NCBI GenBank assembly: GCA_014529385.2
Contig: CM043959.1
Coordinates: 61,324,753 to 61,388,752, forward strand
Length of the DNA: 64,000 nucleotides
Reading direction: 5' to 3'
Origin: Adiantum capillus-veneris
Lineage: Eukaryota; Streptophyta; Polypodiopsida; Polypodiales; Pteridaceae
Shown here: piece after piece, positions 1 through 10,543 of the stretch
How positions within the stretch are numbered: the first letter of the stretch is position 1
Layout: each line of letters begins with the position of its first letter
Notes under the pieces: generated by a model
Told to the model about the DNA's origin: nothing
Seen by the model: only the letters and a program-made list of their open reading frames with translations
Databases searched by the model: none
Made by a program: the position numbers and the translations under genes

Positions 1-1136
1 AAAATCAAAATTTTAATGGAATTATCCAAAAAATAATGTAAAAATTACTAAAAATTATCAGAAAAATACCCAAAAAAATTCTACAAATTCTTGGGGAATA
101 GTGCAGCCAAAACAAATTACACAAATCACATCAATTCAATTGTCAAATAATTTTATCAATAAAATCAAAACTTGGCAATTAAACCGGCAAAATTATCGAC
201 AAATTTAGGCCAAAATTTGATGCAATTGAAATGTGTAAATCCCTGTTTTGAGCATTAAAACTCAGAAATTAATCATTGCACAGATCAATTATGCAATCAA
301 AATATGAATCAGTCATGCAAATTTAACACTTTTTAGGTACACATTAAAAAATTGGCAGTTTTTATCAATCTTTAGGTGCGCACACAAAAGGGTTCAACTT
401 GTCGGATTTACAATGTGACTTCACAAATCATTAGTTGGGCATGAGTACAACACAAATCAATCATGACAATTCAAAAATCATAACGCACACATTGATTTTT
501 TGGTACACAAACATGGGAATAATAGTGCACACACACTCAATTAGAATGCACACACACTTGATTTTAGTGCACACACACTTGAAATTGACCATCCAAGCAT
601 GCAATGAACTCAATTAGGCACCCAATTAGCAACCCACATTCACCAATTTGCAATTGAAACTTGTCAAATCATACGCCACCAAATCTTCAAAATTTTGGTA
701 TTACGACCGCATGAAAACGAAAAGGCGTAAAATTTTCAATCCACATTGTATCAACATAACATTGCATCAACATAGCATTGCATTACATTCAATTATCATG
801 GTGGGATCTCTACACAATTCTACACATCTCTAGATTCTAGGGAGGTTGAGAATACCACCTTAATTACCTTTCCATTGACTATCAATTGAATGGTCAAATG
901 CTCCAATCCTTCATAACAAATTAGTAAGTTCAAAAATTTAGTGAAATTAGGAAGGGGTTAGTGAAAAATTAGAGTGTGTAGACACACAATTGGTAAGATA
1001 TGGTTACACACTAGGGGATTATGAACACATTGCTTCATGCACACACATCCAAAATCTAGAAAAACACAAACACACAAGTGAAATTAGTGAGGAAATGCAT
1101 TCGATTATGCCATAATTACACTAGCATAAGCCATCG
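1..1136 (-). mobile_element. Internal leader of minus-strand LTR element X
   Basis: AT-rich, non-coding stretch directly downstream (minus sense) of a primer-binding site at 1137-1154, so it reads as the untranslated leader of an LTR retrotransposon whose body lies off the left edge. Short ORFs at 435-617 and 648-833 are composed of CA-rich repeats and resemble nothing I recognise. No gag is visible inside the window. What is seen is base composition plus the PBS/LTR junction to its right; the leader assignment is inference. Confidence 0.55.
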
Positions 1137-1154
1137 TCCCTGGCAACGGTGCCA
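1137..1154 (-). promoter_or_regulatory. Primer-binding site of element X, tRNA-Asp-like
   Basis: On the minus strand it reads TGGCACCGTTGCCAGGGA, close to TGGCGCCGTTGCCGGGGA, which I know as a primer site matching the 3' end of plant tRNA-Asp and used by Athila-type elements. It ends two bases before the LTR edge at 1157. Two differences from that form suggest age or a variant primer. Confidence 0.7.
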
Positions 1155-1156
1155 AA

Positions 1157-1280
1157 TGTTGGGGTCCCCATCTTTGCAATAGCTCCAATGACCAACAAAA
1201 TTGTCAATACGGAGGGATGAGCTACGCGGCAAGGGCATGGAAACACTCACACGGTTAGTGAGCTAATCGTGGCAACACAA
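1157..1280 (-). repeat. 5' LTR of element X, fragment 1 (split by element A)
   Basis: The LTR of X opens in plus reading with TGTTGGGG next to the PBS. It is interrupted at 1280 by the TG end of element A and resumes at 10544. The two pieces join without loss of a recognisable motif apart from the target duplication acaa. Together they make an LTR of about 740 bp. Confidence 0.65.
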
Positions 1281-2113
1281 TGATGGGGGCTTTTCACAAG
1301 CCAAGCTCCCATACCCCTCTTCTCTCGTCCCCACCCCATGAAAACCCCCTCTTAGGGAGGGAGTGATAAAAGGCATTGGAAAAAGTAAGAAAAAAAAAAA
1401 GTATGATTATGTAAATATATAAGAAAGGTAAAATAGGCCACCTCATGCGTGTGGGGTAACCCATCCCCACCTTGCCTCCTTTTTCTTCACTGTTGTCCCG
1501 CCGGGTGTCTCTTTTCCTCTCCTCCACTCAGAAGGTCAACCCCCTCTCTCTTCCCCTTGTCCTTTCTCCTTTCTCACTCCCCTCAAGCTACCCCACCTCT
1601 CACCAATAATGCATTATAACTGACCAATAATGAACCCTAACTCACATGCAACTTACCCTATCTTCCAAAATAGTATACCCCACCCCCTCTTTCTCTCTCC
1701 TATCATATCCCATGATGCAAATATCCCCCTCTCTCTCTAAAGGGCGCCATGTCTCTTGTCTTGTAGCTAAATAACCTCCCCCACACTCACACACACTCAG
1801 TTTCACTGAAAAAGGTGCCCACAGACCCATCCCCACCCGGTGGTTACCTGATTTTTCTTGTGTTCACACACATCTGCACACAGATTCACCTCTAAACACA
1901 CTCCCCTCTCTCCCCTCTTGTAATTACTTTATTCTCCATGTCACCTCTCACTTTTTTTCATCAACCCATCTCTCTCTCTTAGTCTCTCTCTCATGAGACT
2001 GCTGTTCTGGCACATATACACACAGCCAGACAAGTGGGACCCACAGTCACATGGCCTATGTAGATAATGATTTCTTCATTTCTAAATTCTAGAATTTCTC
2101 CCCCCTCCTCCCC

Positions 2114-2121
2114 TATATAAA
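2114..2121 (+). promoter_or_regulatory. TATA box in 5' LTR of A
   Basis: TATATAAA in a C-rich setting, repeated at 9814-9821 in the 3' LTR. It is the likely core promoter for the element transcript; the AATAAA signal follows about 300 bp later, consistent with a U3-R-U5 order. Confidence 0.7.
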
Positions 2122-2423
2122 GAGGGGTCACCATCACACTAAGGACACACACCATCACCAAAGAGTACACTATGCACTGTGTGTGCCTAGTGCACACACA
2201 CACACCCACACCATCACCAGCACCGCAATCACCATGATCGTCTTAAGCATGACCTCTATACACTTGGGCTATTGAAGATGAAGGGAAACTAAATGAAGGA
2301 TGATGGCCGTAACCCTCGTGCGAGTCTTCGCCATCAACTCCCACCTATCCGCCATGTGCTCTACCACGCTCTCCCTTCTCATTCCCCTACCCTATGCTCC
2401 CAATTTCATCGCCTTATTCTCTA

Positions 2424-2429
2424 AATAAA
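2424..2429 (+). terminator. Polyadenylation signal in 5' LTR of A
   Basis: AATAAA lying downstream of the TATA box in the LTR; the same signal is at 10126-10131 in the 3' LTR, where it would serve transcript end formation. Assignment rests on motif and position only. Confidence 0.5.
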
Positions 2430-2841
2430 GCTTGAGGTTTTGTGAGTATGTTTTCTTGCAATGTTTTGCCCATGTGAGGTGTACGGAATCGCCACATAGT
2501 CTTGTGTTTGGAGTGATCTTGTGTATGTGTGAAGGGTGTGCGGATTCGCCATCCTTTTGTGGTGCCTAAGTACTAAGCTGCTATACCCCCTCCCTCACTC
2601 TCTCTCTGTCTCTCTCTCTCGCTCTCACTTGATCTCATTTCCTTTCCTCTTCATCATTGCTCCCAAGCATCCATCTCTCTTGGATGAAAACTTTGTTATG
2701 GTGGTGTGTTGTTTGCGTCCTAGCTGCTGAAGCTAGCTGGTGCCCCCTGTTTGCTTTACCATGACAGGCTCGAGGCGTGCCATTCAGTCCCCGGTGTTTT
2801 AGAGGCTGTCGGGGTTCAGTTTTCGCTTTGCTCCCGTCATT

Positions 2842-2858
2842 TGGTGCCCCCACTGAGG
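2842..2858 (+). promoter_or_regulatory. Primer-binding site of element A
   Basis: TGGTGCCCCCACTGAGG begins two bases after the LTR end. The identical first 16 bases occur at the same place in element B (30585-30600), and a close version in D (26126-26140, minus). The matching tRNA is not something I can name with confidence. Confidence 0.8.
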
Positions 2859-2912
2859 ATCTTTTCATGAAACCCTTTAGTTTACAAGACTGAAACCCCT
2901 AAACTATTGTGA

Positions 2913-3176
2913 ATGGATGAATGGCTAGCAGGATTTGCGAATTGGACGACAGAAGAAGAAGAGCTCCAAGCACAACTAGACGAACTCCGCATCTCCATCG
3001 AAGCTCGAGTGCCAGGCGTAACAGTAATCTTTTTGCAGTGGGAGAGTCAACTAACACGCCAAACCCAGTGGATATACATAGGCCAAGTGCCAAGAAGGAG
3101 AAGGAGAAGGTCCAAACCATGTCCGCAACTTACAACCAACCCACAACAACAAAATGGAAGGAGCTCTATACAATAG
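2913..3176 (+). CDS. Leader ORF 1 of element A (short, acidic start)
   Basis: 87-codon ORF soon after the primer site. Its start region contains a short N-W-x2-E-E-E-E stretch (ANWTTEEEEL) that is matched in element B at about 30665-30730 (SNWRMEEEEI), so part of it is conserved between two separate elements. Against B, A has an extra base near the ATG at 2921, which puts the conserved reading in a different frame from that ATG. The C-terminal half is Arg/Gln-rich and may be out of frame. Function unknown; possibly the N-terminal part of gag cut off by decay. Confidence 0.45.
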   Translation: MDEWLAGFANWTTEEEELQAQLDELRISIEARVPGVTVIFLQWESQLTRQTQWIYIGQVPRRRRRRSKPCPQLTTNPQQQNGRSSIQ

Positions 3177-3395
3177 AGAATCAACACTATTCTACTTTGA
3201 GAATCGGGTAACTCAAGTCACCGAGGTAATTATCACAGTCAGGTTTCAAGTCGCACCTGATGCTGTAGCACAGTTAACGGAATCATTGGTTCACTATCTC
3301 ACTAGAGAAACTAGGGATTTACTGAGTTTGTTTCAGGAAAGAACACCACCCTCTCCCACAAGCTTGGACAGTGACTAAGCACCTCTAAGCTTCAC

Positions 3396-3614
3396 ATGAA
3401 TCAGTACAACCTATCTCAAGACAGATCACACATACCAACACGTGTACGCTCAATCAAGGTAATACTGGATTTGAAGGCTCACTACCAGCAAGTCATTGAC
3501 ACCATGCTGGGTGGGGAGCGATTTTTTGAGGTTCTGGCATTAGGTCAACCATTTGTCCTACCTTTGGTACAAGGCAATGTACCGTTTGATGTTTTAATCT
3601 ATGTCCTAGTATAA
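3396..3614 (+). CDS. Conserved small upstream ORF of element A
   Basis: 72 codons, uninterrupted, 83 bp before the gag start and in a different frame from gag. It has a Y-Q-Q core, a G-x3-F/L-x-E-V/I stretch, a P-hydrophobic segment and a C-terminal pattern F-D-V-x-I-Y-V-L-V-stop. Elements B (about 31479-31487 plus 40931-41134) and D (25181-25399, minus) have ORFs at the same place with the same order of motifs and the same ending. That the frame stays open in three diverged elements, while gag-pol has stops, suggests it is translated. No named family is recognised. Alternatives: a gag N-terminal domain reached by splicing or frameshifting. Confidence 0.6.
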   Translation: MNQYNLSQDRSHIPTRVRSIKVILDLKAHYQQVIDTMLGGERFFEVLALGQPFVLPLVQGNVPFDVLIYVLV

Positions 3615-3697
3615 GAGGGTATACACGCCTCCTTGTAAAGAAGAAAAAAACTTTTGCAAGTTAAGCAGTGTGTCTTTCTAGCTCTCTCTCAGTAATC

Positions 3698-5092
3698 ATG
3701 GCAAGTGTAGCATTTCCAACATTTAAAGGAAAGAAGGGGGAGGATTTGGTAACAGACTTCCTAGATGACTTTGAATTAGCATGTGTAGTGAGCAACAAAG
3801 ATACGGATGAATCCCGGGTTAGAATCTTTAAGCATCTCATGAAGCTAGAAGCTAGATCATGGTACAATGCACTTCCACAAGCAACCAAGGATGACTAGGA
3901 ATCCTTAAAAACCGCTTTTAAGGGGCGCTTTGGGGGAGGTACCACTTCAGAAAAGTTGTGGGACAAGTTGAGAGACTTGAAGCATGAGGGTCTTTTAGAA
4001 TATGCCACCTATGAGTCCAAATTTGTGGATTTGTGGGAACGGTGGGTTGATTCACTGGCAAGGGGGGAAGCCGCACCCGATTTCCTAAAAAAAGATTGGT
4101 TCACGCATGGCTTATGGCCGCTTCTCAAGGTGAAGGTGAAAGGTAGATTTCCGGCTACGTACGAGTTAGCCATTGAGATTGCTCGCCTTAAGGATAAGAA
4201 GCTGTGAATGAAAGCCAAAGAAACCGAGTCAACAGAAGTAGAAACATCGCGTCAACCAGCAACTACGACAACCACCATACCACCACCATCGGCTCTTGGG
4301 GTAAGAGATGACCAACAAGATATGTTGGCCCATATTATTGACCAACTGCAGAATTTGTCTGTCCACTTAATACAGCAAGGGAGGAGTCGAGAAAGAGATC
4401 AAGACCCTGGAAGATCACGACGACAAAACAGGGAGTATCATTGCTACAACTACGGAGAAGACGGTCACGATATGTACTACTGTCCCAAACCACGACAAAA
4501 CTATAATAGAGGAGGTAGGAGGAACCAATTGTCACCCCCTAGAGAAAGAACACCCCCACCCCGAGCACCACCCCCACCAACACAAATTCTACGTCCACCC
4601 CAGACACCACTACAAGCATCCATCCCACCTCTTCCACCAGCCCCGCCACCTGATCTCCCTGTAAACATCATAAGGCTAGAAGAGAAAGGAAAAGCCATAG
4701 TAGTGGATCCACCCAGAGCAAAGGAGAGGGACAAGGGTAAGGAGAAGGTAAACTTTTTAGAACCACTTGAAGCCATGACTGTGAAAAGAGCTAGGAGGGA
4801 GAAAGCTACACAATCAGATGATGAGAGAAGCATGAGAGGAGAAATTAGCAAGAGGCCATCTAGGCCACGACGGAAATTGGGCATGATCGACTTCCAGCTA
4901 GGGGAAAGTTTTAAGCCCTATGATCTAACATTGGATGTGGCAGAGCAAGGACCGAAGATTACATGGCCACAACTGCTACATCTTGCACCAAAAGTAGGGC
5001 GACAATGGTCTAAAATGGTAAGTACAAGACGCTCCAAAACAAAGGTAGCCGGAGCAATTTCGGGATGCAACATGGATGACATCCTTCCAATT
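3698..5092 (+). pseudogene. gag: gag of element A (capsid and nucleocapsid), broken
   Basis: Starts at ATG 3698 (MASVAFPTFKGKKGEDL). The retrotransposon gag domain (about codons 1-170) includes WYNALPQATK and a KLRDLKHEG-YATYESKFVDLWERW stretch. A single knuckle follows at about 4440-4483, read as C-x2-Y-x4-H-x4-C, so its second Cys has become Tyr. Then come proline-rich and Lys/Glu-rich linkers. In-frame stops at 3896-3898 and 4205-4207 break it; both sides stay in the same frame, so these are point changes. It is continuous with protease and pol in one frame. Confidence 0.85.
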
Positions 5093-5389
5093 GTCGACGT
5101 AAACATAAAAGGAAAGAGGGTTGGAAACACCTACATTGATGGAGGTGCACAAATCTGCGTAATGAGCGAAGCTATGATGCTTCGATTAGGGCTCGAGGTT
5201 GACAGGCCTTCTCCATGCAAGGCAAAGATGGAAAACAACGCAAAAGTAAAGTATGTGGGTGTGGTAAGTGCCGTGAAAATCAAAGCTTTCAACACGGAGG
5301 TAGAGGTAGATGTTTTTGTAATGCCTACTAAGGGGGAGGGCTATCCACTAATTTTGGGAAGGCCATGGTTGATGGCCATGAAGGCAAAA
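5093..5389 (+). pseudogene. Aspartic protease (retropepsin) of element A
   Basis: Retropepsin fold with active site Y-I-D-G-G-A-Q (Asp codon at 5137-5139) and the closing motif I-L-G-R-P-W near 5360. It would cut the gag-pol polyprotein into working parts. The frame continues from gag; a TAG at 5390-5392 stands between K and DWGTG, so the polyprotein ends early. The Ser/Glu/Asp-rich linker after it (5420-5600) resembles the acidic tail kept in element D. Confidence 0.85.
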
Positions 5390-5392
5390 TAG

Positions 5393-7150
5393 GACTGGGG
5401 TACTGGCCTTCTACGCATGACCGGTAAGAAAGGGGAGACAATCTACTACGACATGAGGATTGGCAAGCAGAAGCAAATGAATCTGGAAACATCGGCAGAT
5501 GAAACCACTAGCAAATCTTCCAGTTCTGAGGAGGAGACCACATCCACCGATGAAAGTGACAGTTCCATTGATGTGATGGGTATCATTATGAAGGATCCAC
5601 AAAGGGTAAGCACAACTGGTGATCCATCACCAAAAGGGAAACCCAATGAAGAGGAGAGAAAATCACCTAGCCTAGGAGGAAGTAGGTTGAAGGGTATGTT
5701 GTCTACGGAATTAACACTTGGGGAGAAAGATAGTTTTTTGCAAATGTTGATGGGATTTCCTAACCTGTTCATTGACAGCTATGAAAGAATCACAGGCATT
5801 ACAGTGGTGGAACATCATATTAAGCTGAAGGAAGGGGTAAAACCAGTTGTGCAAAAGCTATGACGACTGGGGGTCATACAAGAAAAGGCACTCTTGGCCG
5901 AGGTAAGGAAACTGCTGGAGGCGGGATTCAGCTATCCTGTAGAAAACTCAGAATGGGTGTCACCCGTAGTGGTGACGCCTAAAAAGAATGGTAAGTGGAG
6001 GGTCTGTGTTGACTACAAACCACTAAATGCAGCTACAAAGAGAGACCACTTTCCTCTCCCTTTCTTGGATGGAATTCTGAATGAAGTAGCGGGTTTTGAA
6101 TGCTATACCGTCTGTGATGGTTATTCTGGATACTTTCAAATACGCATAGCCTTGGAAGATCAGCTAAAAACCACTTTTATCACGCCATGGGGTTGTTTTG
6201 CATACAGGGTTATGCCATTTGGTCTCACAAATGCACCTGCCACATTCCAAAGATATGTCACATATGTTTTTCAACCGTTCTTTGGAACATCCATAAGAGT
6301 GTTCATTGATGATTTTTGTATATATAGCTCTCGTATTTCACATTTAGAAAAGGTAACTGAAGGTTTGGCCAGGTTGCAGAGCCTAGGTGGGCAATTAAAT
6401 GTGGATAAATGCCACATTGGGGAGAGTAAAGTCATTCTACTAGGCCATGAAATTTCAGCAAAAGGTATCAACGCCGACCCAAGTAAGGTGTCCACACTCA
6501 TAGCCCTACCTTCACCAACGACCACACGTCAACTGGTCTCTTTTCTACAGAAGGTGAGGTACTTAAGTAGATTCATACATCTACTATCACAACTTGTTCT
6601 ACCACTGCAACAACTCACTCAAAGATCAACTTTCACTTGGGACAAGGAAAGCGAACATCACTACAACAAGGTAAAGGAGGTCTTAGCCACTTTGCCAACT
6701 ATCTCACCACCTAAGTGGGATGAAAAATTCTATGTCACCTCAAGTGTTGGTGATGACTCATTGGGGGTTGTGATACTCCAAAAGGATACGAAGACATCTT
6801 TCATGAGGCCAATCTACTTCTCTAGTCGAATGATGACAGCAGGAGAGAAAGGTTTCACCCATGTGGAACACTTAGTCCTAGCTCTTAGATTTGCAACTAC
6901 AAAGTTTAGGTCATATGTGCTGCCTAAGCAATTTGTGATTCTAACCATGGATGAAATATTTCCCTATGTTGTACAACACATGGATGTGTCTTCTAGAATT
7001 ACTAAATGGCTAGTTTGTCTGCAAGAGTTTGACTACACGGTACATGTAGAAAGCACGACAAGGGCAAGTTTGGGGGGACTCATGACCTACCAAGTCTTTG
7101 AAAGGAAGGAGAAGCAATCTATGGAAGGAGAAGTCCGATTACCTCCAGTA
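5393..7150 (+). pseudogene. pol: Reverse transcriptase with RT-linked RNase H, element A
   Basis: After the linker and a TGA at 5861-5863, RT blocks run in order: [58 protein letters not shown], then catalytic F-I-D-D at 6302-6313. Connection and RNase H follow at about 6700-6960; in the first RNase H motif the usual Asp of the D-A-S type is replaced (TSSVGDDSLG), so that domain looks inactive. This is known in Tat elements that carry a second RNase H. The stretch 5894-8158 is one open frame. Confidence 0.9.
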
Positions 7151-7159
7151 CCACCGATG

Positions 7160-7560
7160 GTAGAAGGAGCATACTCTCTCTACTTTGATGGAGCCTACAA
7201 GCGAGCCTCCTACAAAGCAGCTGCAGGCATAGTGGTCTTTGATGACAAAGGGACAAAGGTATTTTCGTTGGGCCAATTGTTAGATTCACATTCTAACAAT
7301 GAAGCTGAGTATGTAGCACTAACCAAGGGTCTACAATGGTGCATCTCGCAAGGTGTACAACGCCTTAATGTATTTGGGGATGCTCTACTTCTGGTAAGGC
7401 AAGTAAATGGAGCATGGACATGCAAGAATCTTAGTTTAAGGACTCACTTAAGTGGTGTAAAAACCTTGTTGGGTAAGTTTGAAGAAGTTCAAATACACCA
7501 TATCCCAAGGGCTCAGAACCAAGAAGCAGATGCCCTAGCAAGTGAAATACTACAGGAAGT
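7160..7560 (+). pseudogene. Archaeal-type second RNase H (aRNH), element A
   Basis: A second RNase H domain between RT-RNase H and integrase. All four acidic residues are visible: LYFDGAYK (Asp 7187-7189), NNEAEYVAL, VFGDALLL and NQEADALAS. This extra domain is a hallmark of Tat-lineage Ty3/gypsy elements of plants and probably replaces the degenerate RT-linked copy. It is open and apparently intact, although the whole polyprotein is broken elsewhere. Confidence 0.88.
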
Positions 7561-7599
7561 GGTGGTTGGAGCAATAAAACTAAAGCTCCCTCTATTTCA

Positions 7600-9064
7600 A
7601 GGCAGTGATGCCTTGCCTGACATCATGCATTTTTTGGAAACAGAGGAATGCCCATCAGATTTAACAAAGGGACAAAAGAAATGGCTGACGCGGAAGGCCA
7701 CAAGGTATCGACTCATCAATGACGGTTTGTACTGTAAGGGTAAGGACCAAATACTCAGGAAGGTCCCTCTCTCTCAAGAAATCATGGGAGTAATTGCTAG
7801 TTGTCACGATGGGTTTTGTGGTGGTCACTTTGCCCTAGACATAACAAGTAGTAAAATCTTGCAGGCAGGCTTCATATGGCCTAGTCTCAACCGTGATGTA
7901 CACCATTGGTGCAAAACGTGTAAGTTGTGTCAAAAGGCCGGCACTAGGTCACTTATGCTTGAACCACAGACACCTATTCTCTCATATGGCCCATTTGAAA
8001 AATGGGGTATCGATGCCATTGGGCCATTACCTAGGGCCAACTCAGGAAAATTCTACATTATCATGGGGGTCGACTACATGACTAGATTGGCAGAGGCTAC
8101 AACCACCACTAGAATCACAGCGGTAGAGGTAGCTAAATTTATCTACGAGCACATATGATGTAGGTTTGGCACACCTTTAGAGATCATCTGTGGTAGAGGG
8201 CCAGGTTTCAGAGCAGACTGGGTAGGAGAATTAATGCAGAAACTGGGCATTACAAGGAGGCACTCTTCACCATATTACCCTCAATGTAATGGCCTAGTTG
8301 AAAAGGTAAATGGAATGTTTTCTAAAATTATTACCAAGCAGGTAAACAATCATCCCGGAGACTGGGATAAGTATCTACTACCAGCTTTATGGGCCTACAA
8401 AACTTCATTTCGTACATCCTTGGGATTCACACTTTATCATCTAGTATTTGGTAAGGAAGCAATCTTGCCCATTGAAGTGCAACTACAAAGTCTCAGAGTA
8501 ATGGCAAGCCAACTTCAACAACCCAACATGCATTTGAGAGATCACATCATCAACTTGGAAATACTGCAGCTGGACAGAGAAGAAGCAATAAATTATTATG
8601 CAGCACAAGCAGAGCATAGACGGCTTAGTTTTAACGAGCATCTCCGGAAAAAAGAATTGAAGAAAGGAATGTTGGTGCTCCGCTACGACAATCGCTTCGA
8701 CACGCGCAAGGATAAGAAACTCCTGCTCCGATGGGAAGGCCCTTTCATCATCACGAAAAAGTATGCCAATGGAAGCTACCGGCTTATGGAGGCTGATGGG
8801 AAACTTCATAAAACCACGGTAAATGGTTGGAGACTTAAACCTTATTTTCTTCGATTTGACCAGGCTCCACCAATTGACATTCCAGATGAGGACACACCAC
8901 CAGCCGCCACCTCCGACGATAATGATCAAACAGATGAGCTAGAGACACGAATGCCTCTAGCCAAAAGGGCAGGGCTAATGATGGGGGCTTTTCACAAGCC
9001 AAGCTCCCATACCCCTCTTCTCTCGTCCCCACCCCATGAAAACCCCCTCTTAGGGAGGGAGTGA
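7600..9064 (+). pseudogene. Integrase of element A, catalytic Asp lost
   Basis: N-terminal zinc finger H-x-G-F-C-G-G-H with C-K-T-C-K-L-C near 7805-7935. Core: first Asp in WGIDAIGP (8012-8014); second position reads I-C-G-R-G-P-G-F where Asp is expected, so it has become Gly (8192-8194); Glu is kept in NGLVEKVN (8300-8302), 35 residues on. A TGA at 8156-8158 also breaks it. The GPF module (WEGPFIITKKY) follows near 8730. The frame runs past the purine tract into the 3' LTR and stops at 9062-9064. Confidence 0.88.
8961..8978 (+). promoter_or_regulatory. Polypurine tract of element A
   Basis: Purine-rich aaaagggcaggg run just before the TGATGG start of the 3' LTR, where plus-strand priming is expected. 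It lies inside the coding frame of the integrase tail. Confidence 0.65.
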
Positions 9065-10539
9065 TAAAAGGCATTGAAAAAAAGTAAGAAAAAAAATAAA
9101 GTATGATTATGTAAATATATAAGAAAGGTAAAATAGGCTAGCTCATGCCTGCGGGGTAGCCCATCCCCACCTTGCCTCCTTTTCCTTCACTGTTGCCCCG
9201 CCGGGTGTCCCTTTTCCTCTCCTCCACTCAAAAGGTCCACCCCCTCTCTCTTCCTCTTGTCCTTTCTCCTTTCTCTCTCCCCTCAAGCTACCCCACCTCT
9301 CACCAATAATGCATTATAACTGACCAATAATGCACCCTAACTCACATGCAACTTACCCTATCTTCCAAAATAGTATACCCCACCCCCTCTTTCTCTCTCC
9401 TATCATATCCCATGACCCAAATACCCCCCTCTCTCTGTAAAGGGCGCCATGCCTCTTGTCTTGTAGCTAAATAACCTCCCCCACACTCACACACACTCAG
9501 TTTCACTGAAAAAGGTGCCCACAGACCCATCCCCACCCGGTGGTTACCTGATTTTTCTTGTGTTCACACACATCTGCACACAGATTCACCTCTAAACACA
9601 CTCCCCTCTCTCCCCTCTTGTAATTACTTTATTCTCCATGTCACCTCTCACTTTTTTTCATCAACCCATCTCTCTCTCTTAGTCTCTCTCTCATGAGACT
9701 GCTGTTCTGGCACATATACACACAGCCAGACAAGTGGGGCCCACAGTCACATGGCCTATGTAGATAATGATTTCTTCATTTCTAAATTCTAGAATTTCTC
9801 CCCCCTCCTCCCCTATATAAAGAGGGGTCACCATCACACTAAGGACACACACCATCACCAAAGAGTACACTATGCACTGTGTGTGCCTAGTGCACACACA
9901 CACACACCCACACCATCACCATCACCGCAATCACCATGCTCGTCTTAAGCATGACCTCTACACACTTGGGCTATTGAAGATGAAGGGAAACTAAATGAAG
10001 GATGATGGCCGTAACCCTCGTGCGAGTCTTCGCCATCAACTCCCACCTATCCGCCATGTGTTCTACCACGCTCTCCCTTCTCATTCCCCTACCCTATGCT
10101 CCCCATTTCATCGCCTTATTCTCTAAATAAAGCTTGAGGTTTTGTGAGTATGTTTTCTTGCAATGTTTTGCCCATGTGAGGTGTGCGGAATCGCCACCTA
10201 GTCTTGTGTTTGGAGTGAGCTTGTGTATGTGTGAAGGGTGTGCGGATTCGCCATCCTTTTGTGGTGCCTAAGTACTAAGCCGCTATACCCCCTCCCTCAC
10301 TCTCTCCCTCTCTCTCTCTCTCTCTCACTTGGTCTCATTCCCTTTCCTCTTCATCATTGATCCCAAGCATCCATCTCTCTTGGATGAAAACTTTGTTATG
10401 GTGGTGTGTTGTTTGCATCCTAGCCGCTGAAGCTAGGTGGTGCCCCCTGTTTGCTTTACCATGACAGGCTCGAGGCGCGCCATTCGGTCCCCGGTGTTTT
10501 AGAGGCCGTCGGGGTTCGGGGTTCGCTTTGCTCCCGTCA
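8979..10539 (+). repeat. 3' LTR of element A
   Basis: About 1561 bp, pairing with 1281-2839 from TGATGGGGGC to CCCGTCA. TATA box at 9814-9821, AATAAA at 10126-10131. Differences from the 5' copy are scattered single bases and small runs of CA or CT. Confidence 0.93.
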
Positions 10540-10543
10540 ACAA

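Larger units (their letters stand above)
1281..2839 (+). repeat. 5' LTR of element A
   Basis: About 1559 bp, bounded by TG and CA, and matched by 8979-10539. It carries a TATA box at 2114-2121, an AATAAA at 2424-2429, C/T-rich runs, and a PBS-like 12-mer at 2738-2749. ORFs read from it are frame shadows. Confidence 0.93.
1281..10539 (+). mobile_element. Element A: Ty3/gypsy, Tat-like LTR retrotransposon
   Basis: Complete structure: LTR (1281-2839), primer site, leader ORFs, a gag-protease-RT-RNase H-archaeal-type RNase H-integrase reading frame, purine tract, and second LTR (8979-10539). LTRs begin TGATGGGGGC and end CCCGTCA, with few differences between them, so insertion is fairly recent. 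A 4-bp repeat acaa (1277-1280 and 10540-10543) is the likely target duplication; 5 bp is usual and the fifth base is ambiguous. The second RNase H places it in the Tat lineage. Five in-frame stops and an integrase catalytic change mean it cannot move on its own. Confidence 0.93.

Noticed and set aside
1294-2209. Minus-strand ORFs in the A LTR, repeated at 9342-9903
   Set aside because: Present in both LTR copies only because the LTR is repeated; pyrimidine-rich sequence with no domain.
4501-4884. Minus-strand Gly/Ser-rich ORF of 127 codons
   Set aside because: Antisense of the proline-rich gag linker of A.
8483-8929. 148-codon minus-strand ORF
   Set aside because: Antisense shadow of the A integrase tail.
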